DNA of 64,000 nt from Rhynochetos jubatus (GCA_027574665.1 CM050656.1:3285001-3349000); one strand, 5' to 3'. Positions 25,386 to 37,190 are shown, counted from the stretch's first letter. Translations and numbers: made by a program. The notes: generated by a model not told the origin, from the sequence alone.

Positions 25386-26253
25386 CAGAGGATGTATGCA
25401 GCTGCTGGTGACCGCTCCTTGGCATTAGCAGTAGGTTTTAAGCGCTCTTTGCGGCCCCCACGTTTATTCATGAAGCCTGGGGAGGGTTTTTTTATGTTGT
25501 TGGGGGACCCTGTTTGAGCATCAACTCTAGAAAATGACACACGCTAGAAATCCGTGCTCTAAGTGTCTGGTCTGGGTCTGTAGCACTAATGTTTGTGTTA
25601 GGCTGGATAACAGGGCATGAGCATCCCCCAAGTGTTACCTCCCAGTGTAACAGTGCTTGTCGGGGACAGCAGCAAAGCACACGGGGAATATTGTCCTTCA
25701 GCTGCAGCTTTGCAGGCTGAGTCTTAGGGTTTCTGAGAAGCCCTTCAAAAGCAAGCTCCAAACCCTCCAAACTAACTCCCTGGTTCAGAGGCTGCATGGG
25801 CTGCAGCCCAGGATGAGCCTGCGCGAGCAGCAAAGCCAGCTCGAGTGCTTCACCACTCGCCCCGTCTCAGAGCATCCTCATCTACACTGGTTTTGGCTCC
25901 CTTCACTTAATCACTTTAACCTTTTTTGTTCGTGCTCTAAACAGAACCCTGAGGTCTGGCATCAGATTGTTCTCTCCTTTTATCTACTTAATCTGAATAG
26001 TTTCAGTGCTCCAGTTTCTCACAGGGCACATGGAGGTGCAGCAAGAGACCTGCCATGGGGGAGGCAGAATCCTGGGTCCGGGAGCTGCCACGCTGGGATC
26101 TCGGCTACTTGCTGGCTGTTGTGGAGCTGTACCTGGGCGTTACAGGGAGGGCGAGAGGGCTCAGAGATATGGCCTACCCTATTCTTTACAATGGACAGAA
26201 GAGGCCAGATGTGATCTTAAATGGTAGTGTTGGCTACTTAACATCTTCTTGCA

Positions 26254-26306
26254 GCTGGACTGGGTGATCGCTGTAGGTCCCTTCCAACTGAAATACTTCT
26301 ATCCTT
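26254..26306 (+). mobile_element. CR1 LINE 3'-end remnant
   Basis: About 50 bp matching a CR1 terminus: 'gctggactgggtgatcgctg', 'taggtcccttccaactgaaa' and 'tacttctatcc'. The sequence to its left (26080-26250) may be decayed CR1 but is not clear enough to claim. Confidence 0.8.
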
Positions 26307-27360
26307 ATTTTTGGTGGTGGTTGTTTTTTTTTTTTGAGGTGATGTGCATCCTGAAGAACTAATCCAGTGTTTTCCAGGGTTTATGGTGGGTGGGGAAAGA
26401 GGGGTGTGAAACACTAAACTGAGTGCCTTAGGTGTGCACAGTGGGATGTTCCTGCACAGGCAAGCTGGAGGTGGGAGAGTGGTGAACTTGGCTTTTAAAG
26501 CACGGGAAAAGTGGTTGTATAATGAAATTTGAGGAGAACTCTGTTATTGCTCCTGTGTCAACTTTGCTAGGGCAATATTGGATTGGAATTTGTCCCTGTG
26601 AGAAGGTACATCTCACAGAAAGCGAAGCCAGGTGAATCAGGAACAATTCAAGGCTGGAAGAAGTTAAAAAAAGGGAAGGCTGCTGAGGTCTGATGATGGA
26701 AATTCATTAGCTCCCAGCTGAATAAGTAACTATGATTCTCTTTTAATGTAAGAACCCTGCCAGCTTGCAAAGGAGCAGATGCGCACACAAGATGGATAGT
26801 TTCAAATAGTCAAAATACTGCTGTGGCTTTTTTTTTCACTTTGGTGATTATCTATTTTCATCTAAAATAAATCCAGATTGTGCATAGTCTGGAAAACAAA
26901 ACAACAATATTTGGAGAGTGGGAGTGTTTATTTAACAGGTGGCTTATTTAGCAAATGGTTCCCTCTTATAAAAATAATATTCCTGTAGTATTCTGCAGCA
27001 GCGATTCAGAACATATGAGAGCGGGAAGGCGGTTTTTGGGGTTATTACTTGATGTGGGCTTGGGTTAGGTTGGTTTAATTAACAACATCTGCGGGAGCGC
27101 TTTGCTAAGTGTGTTTTGCATATATTATTGACTCTGAGTTGGGTGCTACGTCTTGGAGAGCAGCCACCCGCTCCTCTCTGTGAAGGTCGGTGGTGAGCCA
27201 AGAAGCGTTTCCGGGATCACTGCGTTGCTGCAGAGCCCTGTGCTGGCAGAAGGGGCAACCGATGGGCCTCAGCCCATCACGCTGGGGGATACACAGGTTC
27301 ATCAGGTACATTTCCAGCCTCCAGCGGCACGGCATACCTATCCTTATGGATTTGCCACTC

Positions 27361-27438
27361 GGATGCTATTCCCTATTCAGGATGTTATTCTTAAACAGGT
27401 TGTTCCCTATAATAGGATGTTATTCCTGTTATTCCCAG
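27361..27438. repeat. Imperfect ~18-bp tandem repeat, four units
   Basis: Units start at 27361, 27380, 27398 and 27415 with the core GGATGTTATTC (variants GGATGCTATTC and GGTTGTTCCCT). This is a minisatellite-like array, and the units have diverged. Confidence 0.75.
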
Positions 27439-28854
27439 GAATTTATGCTGGAGGGGGAAGAAGCCCCGGTGACAAAGGTGGAGAGCAGTATCTGAGCTGC
27501 ATGGGCAATCCCAGACCTTCCCAGTGGGCAGGCAGCATTTTTCCTTAGGCTCATTCAGAAGGTCCCTGTGGTCCAGGCTAAGCCACCCTTGAGATGCGGT
27601 GCGGCTCTTCACCCCTTGGTCACCAATGCTCACACCTAAGCTCTGCCGAGGTTTGGCAGAAAAACTGGTGTCCCCCATGACTGGTGGCAAAGAGCAGGAG
27701 CAGGGACAGAGCAATCCTCCGGCATGGGGCAGGGCAGGAGCCACAATGCCAGCCTCAGAAATGGACCTCACCATAGCCATGCCTGGTGACACAGGAGCTG
27801 TCGGCTCACAATGGGAGGCAAACATGTTCCCTGTACACCAAACATATATTCTTTACAAGTCCTCTACATGGGGTGTGATAACTGTGTTGGAATTTGAGCA
27901 GAGTTATTTTAATAGCAATATTTTGAATAGGAGAAGGATAATTACACACAGATTTGGCTCACTACCCCCACGAGGCTTGGCTTTGCTTTTCAGATGGTGT
28001 CTCTCTGCATTTAACAAATACAAATAACTGTGGGTTTTTTTTCCCTATAGTTGTTTTATTCTTATTAACCCTTCCAAAGGCGTGGGCGCTGTAACAGCCG
28101 TGGGGAGGTCCCTGCCCTGCTTCCCCTCCACCTGTGCCAGGAACTGACCAGGAGTGCTTTGGTTTTGGTTTTTCTGCCTCAGCCTGTGGAAGATGGGAAG
28201 GGATTTTGTCCTTAAATATTTTTAATTTATGGGAATATTAAAGCACTGTTCACAACTCCCAGGTTTTGGTAATAGCAATGAGCTTTAGATATAAGTAAAA
28301 TGCCTTTAATAATAAGAGCCATGAACACAATAATTTAAGGTGGCTATTAAATTCTACTAGCCCTAATTCTTGCAGTTAATTTTAAGACTCCATCCTGGTA
28401 TTTATCATTATTTCCCATTTGCAGCAGTGGTGTTATTTTTGGGTGGGAGAGGAATTAGAAATTGGGGAAGTGTTGGGGTGGGAGGGAAGGCTGGTTTGTT
28501 TTTTGCCCAAATCGGTCAAATCCCTGGATGTCAGTGCTCATGAAAGGGCTGGTCTTAGATGAACAGCCTAACAATAATAACTGCACGTTTCACAATATAG
28601 TAAAATAGTTACTTTTCACAAACATCGACTTGGTGAGGAAGCAAAGAAAAAAAATTGCGAGATCAGTTTGTCAGAAAAATGCACACGCTTTAAAGAGAGT
28701 GCCGCTTGGAAAACGCACTGAAAACCTGCAGTAAACCCCCATCCCTTTCCATCCCACAACAGGAAAGCCAGAACAAGCCCTTTCATGAGGGGAATCGGCT
28801 TCAGTCTTTTAGCCTTGGAGCTGGTTGAGCCATTTGAATGGCTCATCCCTGGTG

Positions 28855-28892
28855 TGGCTTTGCACGCCAAGTTCATGGCTTTGCACGCCAAG
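28855..28892. repeat. Two-copy 21-bp-period tandem duplication
   Basis: TGGCTTTGCACGCCAAG occurs exactly twice, at 28855-28871 and 28876-28892, separated by 4 bp. Perfect identity suggests a recent duplication. Confidence 0.9.
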
Positions 28893-30638
28893 CACCAGCA
28901 GACCCTCTTCTTCCTCTCCCTCCTCCCCCTCTTTCCCCATCCTGAGCAGGTTTTCTGGGTGACCGTGGCACTGGGGCTGAGAGGAGCAGGTCCTTCTGCA
29001 GGAGCAGACCTGCCTGGAGACCTGCACGTGTCTAAATCCATTTCAGAAGTATTTCGGTCAAAAATTCTCTCCTCCCTTCTTCTGTTCATTAACCTTTACC
29101 GGAGTGCTAATTCTGTATTCAAATATAAGGTCAAAGCCCTTAGCTGGATTTTTAAAGAAGAATTAAGTGCCATATCTAAAATCTTCTGTAGTGAAATACC
29201 ACACCAGAAGCACTCATCAGTGCCTCTTGACTGGCGCCGCCGCCGTCTCGGTTCCTGAGGAACCGGTGGTGGTACATCTTGACGTGGGAGCGACTGTGCT
29301 GGGGAACTGAGTTACTAAGGGTGATTAACTTTGGTAAATGAATTTTTCAAATGTACTCTCTCACATTGTGGCCTTTTGTAAAAAAGGTGCTTAAGGCACT
29401 GAAACAAAGACCGAGACACTCATCGAAATTCCCATGGCAAAAATGAAGGCGCTGTAAAATCTCAGGTACCTTTTCCACTATGTGTTTCATCAGCAGGGGA
29501 GGCAAACTGACATTCAGACATTTCTGCTCTGCTGCATCTACACAGAGCTGTGCCTGCATGGGAAGACTCCAACACCATACCCCACGCTCAGGGACGGCAG
29601 CAAGGACGTGTCTGGCTTGGGGAGGAAAGTTTTGCTGAGTCAGCAGAAAATTGCGGAGCTTTCAGGCAGGTTTAAGTTGAAATCAGAGCCCTGTTAGAGA
29701 AGAAGGTGGGAGCTTAGACCTCAGTGCACAAGGCAGAACACCCTGTCTTTGTCTCCTTAGCTGACTGATTTTTCTCTTAAGGTTCACTCTAAGGGTTAGG
29801 AGCTCAGTCGGAGAGTTGCAGCCTCCTCCCATTTCCCTGCCTTCCCCATGGCTGGGGAGAGAAGGGGACCAAGAGCTGGGGCCAGCGGTGTGCCAGTCCC
29901 CAGGGAGGGGAGACGGTGCTGAGTGTGTGCAGATGCCTGGGGAGAGCAGCCCTCTGCTAGCAGCAGCGTGTGAAACCGGCTGCTGAGCATCTCCCCCCTG
30001 TTAGCACAGCTCTGCGGGCTGTAAGAGCATAGTTTGGCAGCCCTGAGATTAAATTAATATGAGGAAAAAAACCCCTGACCAAACTGGAATATGCACAAGG
30101 AGCAGAGCAGAATGCTACTTGATCACTTTTCCAGGGATACCTGGAGCAGGGTGGGTGGAATTTCCATATTTCTGAACCGGGCTTGTTGCACACCGCCAGC
30201 TAAAGATTGATGCAAATATCCCAGAACTAAACTGCCAAAGACTGTGTCAAGCACGTTGTTTAATTTAGCTCTGAATTGCCTCTGACTTCACATGGATGCC
30301 TCGCTAACTTATTTTCCAGCTCACTGAGAACAATACGGGAATTCTTGCCTGGCCCCAGCAAAGCGGCTCGAAGCCGGAGCCAGCTGAGGTGTTCCGTTTG
30401 CTTTTCTGCTGCTAATAAACACGGAGGTAGGAAGGATGCATGCACCTAGCTTTGCTAAAAGGAATTTAGAAATGATTCATAGGGACTTACAATCCTTAAT
30501 TTTTGGTGAACAAATATTAAATCCTATTTATACAGAAAATAGTGGCAAATTAGATGTATTGCTCCACTGGCCCAGGCTCTCTAATTTTAGAAGCTTGGGA
30601 TGAGTGAATTTGCAGTAGCTTATTCCAAAGTTAACTTT

Positions 30639-30652
30639 CCCCCCCCCCCCCC
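30639..30652. repeat. C14 run
   Basis: Fourteen consecutive C, likely length-variable. It creates a poly-proline stretch in the 61-codon frame at 30600-30785, which is not considered a gene. Confidence 0.9.
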
Positions 30653-30881
30653 TTATTGTAATAAATGTAAAAAGGTCAAGGTTAATGAAGAAAATTGCAA
30701 ATTCGAAGTTCTGTGGAAGAACAACCCAGTGCTTTTAGCAATCCACTTAAATGAGGGAGGAAAACCAGTTCCTTTAACATTTTAAAGCTTTTGTAGCCTA
30801 ATGAACCATGCTACCTCCTGCAGCTTCTACCGAGCCGAAATTCCTGCAAGAAACTGTCTCATTAGCATGAAGTGGGAGCAG

Positions 30882-30926
30882 CCTCCCCGGCTCGCTTCGC
30901 CTCCCCGGGATGCTTCGCCTCGCCTG
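30882..30926. repeat. GC-rich 18-bp tandem repeat, 2.5 units
   Basis: CCTCCCCGG plus CTCGCTTCG at 30882-30899, then CCTCCCCGG plus GATGCTTCG at 30900-30917, then a partial CCTCGCCTG. This small GC island stands out in AT-rich surroundings. Confidence 0.8.
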
Positions 30927-33229
30927 CCCCCATGGAGCATCCCTACCTGAAGGGACACGTCAGAAATATTAAGCACATCTAAATGGCTGCACCTCCCAGC
31001 CTAAATTAACCACCTCAAGGAAGACAAAGTCTATTTTCATTTGGGAAAACCCAAAAAATAAGGCAGGGGGAGGGAAGAAATGGCCCCGCTGTCTCACCGA
31101 CAGGCACCTCCCAGAAAACAGGGCTGCTGCTGCTCAATCCCGTCTTTAAGGTTTATTCTCACTTGTGGTTCGCATTTAAGTCGCTGTCGTTGAGGTTAAC
31201 GGGAGTTATGTGCTTACGACTGTAATGGTTTTGATAAGTGGAGAAGCTGATGTTATTGCACATAAATCGCATCGTTTAATGTGTGAATTGTGTTTTGGTT
31301 TTGGCTGAAAAATAATAAAGAGAAGGATGGATGTGCATTAGCAGAGAACAGATTTCGCCCTCTAGATACCAAATATAATATCATCGTTACAGGCATTTTT
31401 TTATCTGGCAGCCTGAAAAATAAAAGGCAGTGGGGGAATAATGAGTACTTTCATACTGGGCAGCTAAGAGGTGAAATTCCTGTGGCTGTAGTGGCTGCAG
31501 CAGCATTGGCACCGTGTCCTCCTACCCCATCTTTAAATTCTGGCTCGTTGCACAAATGTGATTTATTCTGCTAATGGGGCTCAGGTTTACCTGCTGCCTG
31601 GGGGCTGGGGCAATGAAAGGGAATGCAAGTAAAATGACTTTCGGCTGTGCTATTTTTCACTGCTGTTTGTGGGCGGGCTCAAGGTTCATGGCGTGGGAGA
31701 ACCAAGTCAGGAGTGGGAGCAAAGGAAAAGGTCCCTCCAGTCACGGGGATGGCTGGTGGCATGAATGCAAGCAAACCCTGAGGGATAATTCTGGCAGCCA
31801 GGAGACATCAGCGTGTAGGTGACGCAGAGCGGCTGACGGCCATGGTGCACCATGCAGCAGCTCCCCCTGCGCGGGAGCTGTCCCGTGCAGAGACCTGACG
31901 GCCTCGCCGCGCCTCTGTTAGAAACACGAATGAAGCAGGGTGAGAATTTGGCCAAGTGGCTTGTCCTGCCGTAGATTTACACCCTACCACGCGACGGGAA
32001 AGCTTACTGCACGTCTTAAAAGATGAAGGACTGAAAACGGAATTTATGGGAGGTGAGAAATATGCTGATCTCTACGTTTTTTTAACATGGGTATTTTCTG
32101 GTATAAAGGAACCTTTGAGCTCTTCATGAATTAAGCATAAAGCGGGCAGAAAGTGATGGAACTAACGGGCACATGCCCAGCGCTGAAGGCAGCTCCTAAC
32201 AACCTCCCCACCCTTGCTGATACAAAACTTTTGGAGCAGGATGTATAGAGGATCCCTTCCAAATTATTCCGAGACCCTTGTGCTGCTGCCTTGAGCCTGG
32301 CTGTTTTCAGTTAAGTCATGGACTTTTCTGATCGCAGAATAAATTCCCTCCCTTGCTCTCCACGCTCAGCAAAGAAATGTAAAACAGGACTGAAAACCCG
32401 AACGGAGCCTGTTTGCAGCATCCCTGCACGTGCAACGGCGGTGCTTAAGGTTGGTCGAGCTGAAAGTAGATCCCTCCCTCCGACATCAAGGTTTATTTAT
32501 CTACTCTTAGTATTAAGGCTTAATGGAGAATTTAGAATTCTTGGTTTTTAATATTTTTATTTTCCCCCGCTATTCCCTTGCTTTAAGGAATTTCATGTTG
32601 CAAGCTGTAGCCTGACTGGAGGAGTGTGAGGCCCCTCTTCCTGCAGCGCCGTGGAGGAGGGGGGCACCCACGCACCTCGCTCTGCCCGAACTCTGGGCCA
32701 CCCGAGGCAGTGAAGTGTGGAAGGAGACAGGGAAGGGGATGTGAGGAGCCTTTGGCCCCCATGGCAAACCCTGCGAGCAGGATGATGCGCTGCCAGAGCT
32801 GAATTGTCAGGCTAAAAACCACTGTCCTTTTCCTAAACTTCCTGACATATGTCAGTTTATGCAAGAATTCTAAAATTATTTAAGAGATTTTTGAAAGAAA
32901 CCACTTTTTCTCTTTATCTCCAAAGAAAAAAAACCTTCCATGGCAGGCTATGAAATATGGATTATTTACCGCCAGACTGGGCGCAAGCCTGATCCAATCT
33001 TAGAAGTAAATGCATATTTAGTCTTTAAGGCAATTTGTTTATCCGTGTAAATACATATTTTGGTATACACATTCTTTATAACACAGTTACGTGGACTAAG
33101 CGGAGAATTTGGTAGGCGTAACGTTTACCATTGTTTGTCTAGAATGGGAGCTCTGAAAATGTGCAAAAAAGCAGCTTTCACTGGTGATGGTTTTTAACAC
33201 TCCTGTATCTTAAAAACAGCATAGTTTCT

Positions 33230-33241
33230 AAAAAAAAAAAA
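33230..33241. repeat. A12 run with adjoining AT-rich tail
   Basis: Twelve A followed by taaaatatatatat. A simple sequence. Confidence 0.8.
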
Positions 33242-34338
33242 TAAAATATATATATTGAAAAGTTTTTAAAAAAGCTGGCTAGCTATGAAGGATAAATTTC
33301 CTGCCAAGCTATAAACCTTTGAGAAACTGCATTTGTTCAAGAAGTTGTGAGACATCCTTTAATTCAGTATTAGTATAATATCACGATCAGCAACTGTATA
33401 ATCAGAGCATCATCGCTTCTACGTACGTCACCGATGCAGTGGTAATTGCAGACCTGAGTTATTGCACAAGTAGGAACTTAGGGTGTTACAGACTTTGGGG
33501 TTTCCAATGTGGACAGCAATCTTGATATAAATATTCAGTTATACTGCTCGGAGCTAAGCCATTTATTTTTCACGTTTGAGAGGTGGGAATAAATATAATA
33601 ATATTTGCCCGACAGATACGAACGGTATGGGTTAATCCTTTGAAGAAGCGTAGAACATACCTTCAAACAGTTGCCTAGAGCAAGCACACCCCACAGATTA
33701 CAGGGTGGGTAGGTTTTGTAAAATGATAGCGTTCAATTTGCAGCAGTCTGCACCGTCCCTTTTGGAAGAACGTCCCAGTAAGTCCCAATCTGTACAATTA
33801 CCAGTTTACCGCATGGAACAGATTCACCAAGAACCAAGTTTCTTTATTTCATCAACACCGCCCGCAGCTCCAATCCTGCAAAAATTAAGGTCATTTGGCT
33901 CTATGTACTACATCTTTTTGAATTAATCGGTGCACAAGGTTGAGCACGGCTGTACCGCTTTGTAGGACTGGAGGGCTGAGCGGGCAGAGTCTCATAAGCA
34001 GCCTTCAGGAGACTAACCCTACAGACACCGAGGGCACACGGCAGCGCACACGTGGCCCCGGCACGCCTCGCGCTGCTCCTCGCACACGCGCACACACACG
34101 CACGTCCACTGCTGAACACGCAGGTCTGACTGATATTAAGTACCTATTTCATCTAAGGGAACGCCATTGGCACCTAGAAATATTCGCGGGGTTCGGGTTT
34201 TGTTCCTTTTTGCCCTTGACAGTAATTATGTCCCTGCAAATTTAAGTGCAAAATCAGAGATGGGACCAAATATCTCGTCCATGTTATCCAGTGGCTTTAC
34301 CTGTTAGGAAGGCAAACAGTCAATACTTATGTTTTGTG

Positions 34339-34354
34339 TTTTTTTTTTTTTTTT
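34339..34354. repeat. T16 run
   Basis: Sixteen T followed by CTCCCAG. On the plus strand this resembles a polypyrimidine tract plus AG, but no exon with coding likeness follows. Confidence 0.85.
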
Positions 34355-35565
34355 CTCCCAGATATAATAAATTTGCTGCTTATTCTATTCTGTTTCTGGA
34401 AATATCGGGTTCCAGATATCAGGAACCACTGGAATGAAATACATCATCAAAATCTAGAATTTGATCCAGCCACAGTATAGAAACCTCTCTCATGTGAGAC
34501 GAGGCATATGAATCAGACTATACGTATCTTTTTTTTTTTCTTCGTAAAACTATTGACATGACACTTACTGCAGCACCGCTGTTTCTAGTGAATGGATTCC
34601 AAAATATAGCACTTTAAAGCTGCAATACAAGAAAGATCAGAATATCAGGACTGTGTATAGTATAATTTGAACTGGGTTTATACTAGTTCGTTAAAGAATG
34701 AATTTTGCCATGTTATTCAAGGTTTTAAAAAATGCCATATTTCTGAAAATAGTACCTGCTTAGCACAGGGCTGTAAATAAAAAGATAGAAATAGTATGAT
34801 CTGTCACTGAACATATGCAGAGTGACCCGGGGCATTTTATTGCCAGATTTTGGAGCAAACATATGTTTATACCCTTTATCAGTAACTACAACAGATTCGC
34901 TGCATATTCTGTCTACACGTTAGCGTGGGATAGTAGATATTGAGCCTAGGGAAACTCGGAGTCTGCCTTTTCCAAAACCGAGGGATCTGCGAACTGAATT
35001 TGGGACTAGCTGAGTATGCACAGTGCTCTTCTGGTATTGCTCGCCTCAAAACCCTAGTTTCGAGAGAAAAACCGTTGAACTATGATAGTTGTGTCACCTA
35101 CTGGAGTTCATATACAAAACATGGGATGATAATGGTGATAATGGTTTTATTATTCTTGTCATCGGTAGTTGTTTTGTAAGCAAGTCAAGATGTATTGGGG
35201 TCCCCAGGGGGATCTTGCATTCAAGGGCTGTTGGCCATAGTCTTGTCCCAGCAATTTACACAGATGGCATTTTTAAATTCAGCTGTAAACTGTGAGCAAC
35301 GGTTTGTGATAATGTTATCTGGGGCTGTTTAAATAAAAGAAGTTAGTAGGATTATGTGCTCTTTTGAAACTTGATCTTTCACTGAGTGAAATGAGTGCTA
35401 TCTCGACAGACTGCAGTACTAGGGAGTTGTGTGTGAGGACTGAACTGCTGTGGCAAGGTATTTGTACAGTGTTAGCACGTCGGTAATGAAGTCCTGTCTG
35501 TAGAGATGATCCTATCAAGGACGGCAACATGCACTTCAGTACAGTTACTGGAGCAACCTCGTTTT

Positions 35566-35611
35566 AATATATATATATATGCATTTTATATATATATATG
35601 TATATATATAA
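35566..35611. repeat. Interrupted (AT)n microsatellite
   Basis: Two AT tracts (35566-35580 and about 35587-35610) split by GCATTT and TATG. It lies inside the presumed NEGR1 3' UTR, where it could form a local A/U hairpin. Confidence 0.85.
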
Positions 35612-36417
35612 AATTCTGCTTGATACTTCATGTATATTCAGATATCTAATATTTAAAAGCATCCTTTATCATTGCTAAATTAGCCAAACCAGTACAAAAT
35701 TAAGTGCAAGAAAAATACCAATTCACATAGTTTTTGCCAGTAATACAAAAGGGACTATTCAGCTTCTCACATTTACAGCCATTTAGGAATTTGGATTTAG
35801 TATGACTAAGGGAAACGTTCCTACATTCAAAAGATGTCTCAAAATAATTTGCGTTCTCTTTTGTAATGGGAAAACTAGTTTTTACAGAGATCATCTACTG
35901 GGTAGCGGTGGTAGGTGGACAACGTAAAAAGGAGTTTTATCCTTGACTGGTTGTCTAAGAACCTAAGTCTGAGGCAGTTCGATGACCGCCTGGAGATGGG
36001 AGAGGTTTTCCTTTTAGCCAATAGCACCTTTGTCCTCGACTAGAGATTTCTTACGCTCAAAAGGATGCTTCAGCATATCCCAAAACACATTCCAGATTTG
36101 TTGGAGAGGAAGAGGAAAGTAATGTTGTTATGAAGGCACACCCATGCTGAATTTGCAGGAAAAAGGAAAGAAAACAGAAAGCAGTACTGCACAATGCAGT
36201 TATAATACAAGGCTCATTCTTGAAACCTGAATATCATGCTAGAAGAAAATCTAGATATGTGTAATATTTTGAAGAAATATTTTGAAGGCAATATTATTTG
36301 ATTTTTTTTAATCAAAAAAGAAAAGATGTTTCTGTGTAAATGTGGATAGAATGCTATTTAAGAAGGGAACTGAATATTTGTATTGCAGCCTTAAAGAAGC
36401 ACATTTTTACTGCAATA

Positions 36418-36431
36418 TTTTTTTTTTTTTT
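36418..36431. repeat. T14 run (A14 on the NEGR1 sense strand)
   Basis: Fourteen T. In the NEGR1 transcript it would read as an internal A-tract, a likely false oligo-dT priming site. Confidence 0.85.
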
Positions 36432-36443
36432 GTTGTAAACTAC

Positions 36444-36463
36444 GGTCTGCAGCTCAGCAGACC
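36444..36463 (-). other. Predicted stem-loop in NEGR1 3' UTR
   Basis: GGTCTGC and GCAGACC are exact complements (7-bp stem) around a 6-nt loop. On the minus strand it is followed about 12 nt later by the A14 tract. Structure is read directly from the sequence; function is unknown. Confidence 0.5.
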
Positions 36464-36772
36464 ATGACTGAATGCTTTTGAAAACTTGTAGATTACAAAC
36501 ATGAAATCACAATTAATATCCTCTAAAAGTAATTTCAGAGCTTTCACGTCTTAAAAAAGGACAATGTGTACTGCTTCACAAGGTAATGCAGCTAATCAAA
36601 AAAAGGAGTAGAATTAAAGTATTTACATAATGAGCAATTCTACAGAAGGCGATCATCCCCATGTAAGCACTGCTGATTATATCCCACGCTGCTTTTAACA
36701 AACTCTACCAGATTGGATCCAGTCATCAGCACTTTCAGAGAATCCTTAAAAGCCTTTTATGGGTCTTTACAT

Positions 36773-36897
36773 TTAGTGCAGAATGATGTTCTTCAGGTAG
36801 AATATGCTGGTGAGGGAGGACAGTGTCAACACAAGGTACCAGCAGGAGAAGAGGATTTCGGCGTCACCGGTGATCCCGTACTGGGCTGTACTGGGGG
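36773..36897 (-). CDS. NEGR1: NEGR1, 3'-terminal coding exon (GPI-attachment tail)
   Basis: This is the last coding exon of neuronal growth regulator 1 (kilon/neurotractin), an IgLON-family cell-adhesion protein held on the neuronal surface by a GPI anchor. It acts in neurite outgrowth and synapse formation. The exon reads 2 nt of a split codon (phase 1, as usual in IgLON genes) plus 40 residues and TAA at 36775-36773. Translation starts PSTAQYGITGDAE and continues as a hydrophobic tail with FSCWYLVLTLSS, then TSIFYLKN and IILH at the end. The YGITG..SCWYLVLTLSS..TSIFYLKN signature is specific to NEGR1. The small residues around G-I-T-G-D-A are plausible GPI attachment positions, and the tail is removed in the ER. 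Only the final ~40 of about 350 residues lie in the window; the three Ig domains and signal peptide are encoded to the right, outside it. From memory the mammalian tail differs at a few positions (V/I, F/L, A/I, Q/H). It looks intact, not a processed copy, because it is flanked by a real 3' splice site. Confidence 0.93.
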
Positions 36898-36921
36898 CTG
36901 CAAAGAGAAGAAAAAGGGGTT
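36898..36921 (-). other. NEGR1: 3' splice site of NEGR1 last exon
   Basis: On the minus strand the sequence before the exon is 'cccctttttcttctctttgc' followed by AG: a strong polypyrimidine tract and CAG directly abutting the coding sequence (AG at 36899-36898). This fixes the exon start and shows the locus is the spliced gene. Confidence 0.9.
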
Positions 36922-37190
36922 AAGTGAAAATTTCCACTCTTAGACCACCAAATTCTTATTCTGCTAAGATATTAGGGCAGGAAAAGCTTTCTTATGAAAA
37001 CAAGAGAAAATGCTGCACAAGGAGCCAAGGCCTCCTGCTACACTGCTCAGTGAACATTACTTTTTGTTTTAAAGAGGATAAATCGTTATTAAGGCAAGCA
37101 TTTAAAAATGTGAGTACTTAACATTAGATGAGCGCTTCATGTTTAAACATTTGAATAATTTATCTGTTTTTACGTTGCTGAGCATTAAGA

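Larger units (their letters stand above)
22475..26253. other. Non-coding stretch
   Basis: No gene recognised. Contents are a CCA/ATC-rich low-complexity patch at about 22576-22620, a T23 run at 23505-23527, a G11 run at 24544-24554, and (CA)n at 25368-25385. The 185-codon plus frame at 25657-26214 opens at TTG, shows no domain, and is regarded as chance. Confidence 0.45.
26307..34835. other. Non-coding stretch downstream of NEGR1
   Basis: No gene recognised. Local structures are listed separately: the four-copy 18-bp repeat at 27361-27438, the 21-bp-period duplication at 28855-28892, the C14 run at 30639-30652, the 18-bp GC repeat at 30882-30926, a CATGGTGCACCATG palindrome at 31841-31854, an A12 run at 33230-33241, a CA/CG-rich patch at 34081-34105, and a T16 run at 34339-34354. 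Minus-strand AATAAA words occur at 31152, 32492, 32556, 33562 and 33843 (plus-strand start of TTTATT). The part nearest 34.8 kb may still be NEGR1 3' UTR. Confidence 0.4.
34836..36772 (-). other. NEGR1: NEGR1 3' UTR (proximal part, end uncertain)
   Basis: Sequence following the NEGR1 stop codon on the minus strand. It must begin as 3' UTR because the stop lies in the last coding exon. The true end is not known. The first minus-strand AATAAA words are at 35151-35146 and 34841-34836 (the latter in 'tggcaataaaatg'), with more at 33.8, 33.6, 32.6 and 32.5 kb. IgLON genes commonly have 3' UTRs of several kb, so it may extend further left. It contains an AT microsatellite, a GGTCTGC..GCAGACC hairpin (36444-36463) and a T14 run. 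Confidence 0.5.

Noticed and set aside
25657-26214. Longest open frame in the window, 185 codons, plus strand
   Set aside because: It opens at TTG, not ATG, has no domain or plausible splice structure, and its last part runs up to a CR1 remnant. Considered chance.
36713-36943. 76-codon plus-strand frame over the NEGR1 exon
   Set aside because: It is the antisense shadow of the true minus-strand NEGR1 coding exon.
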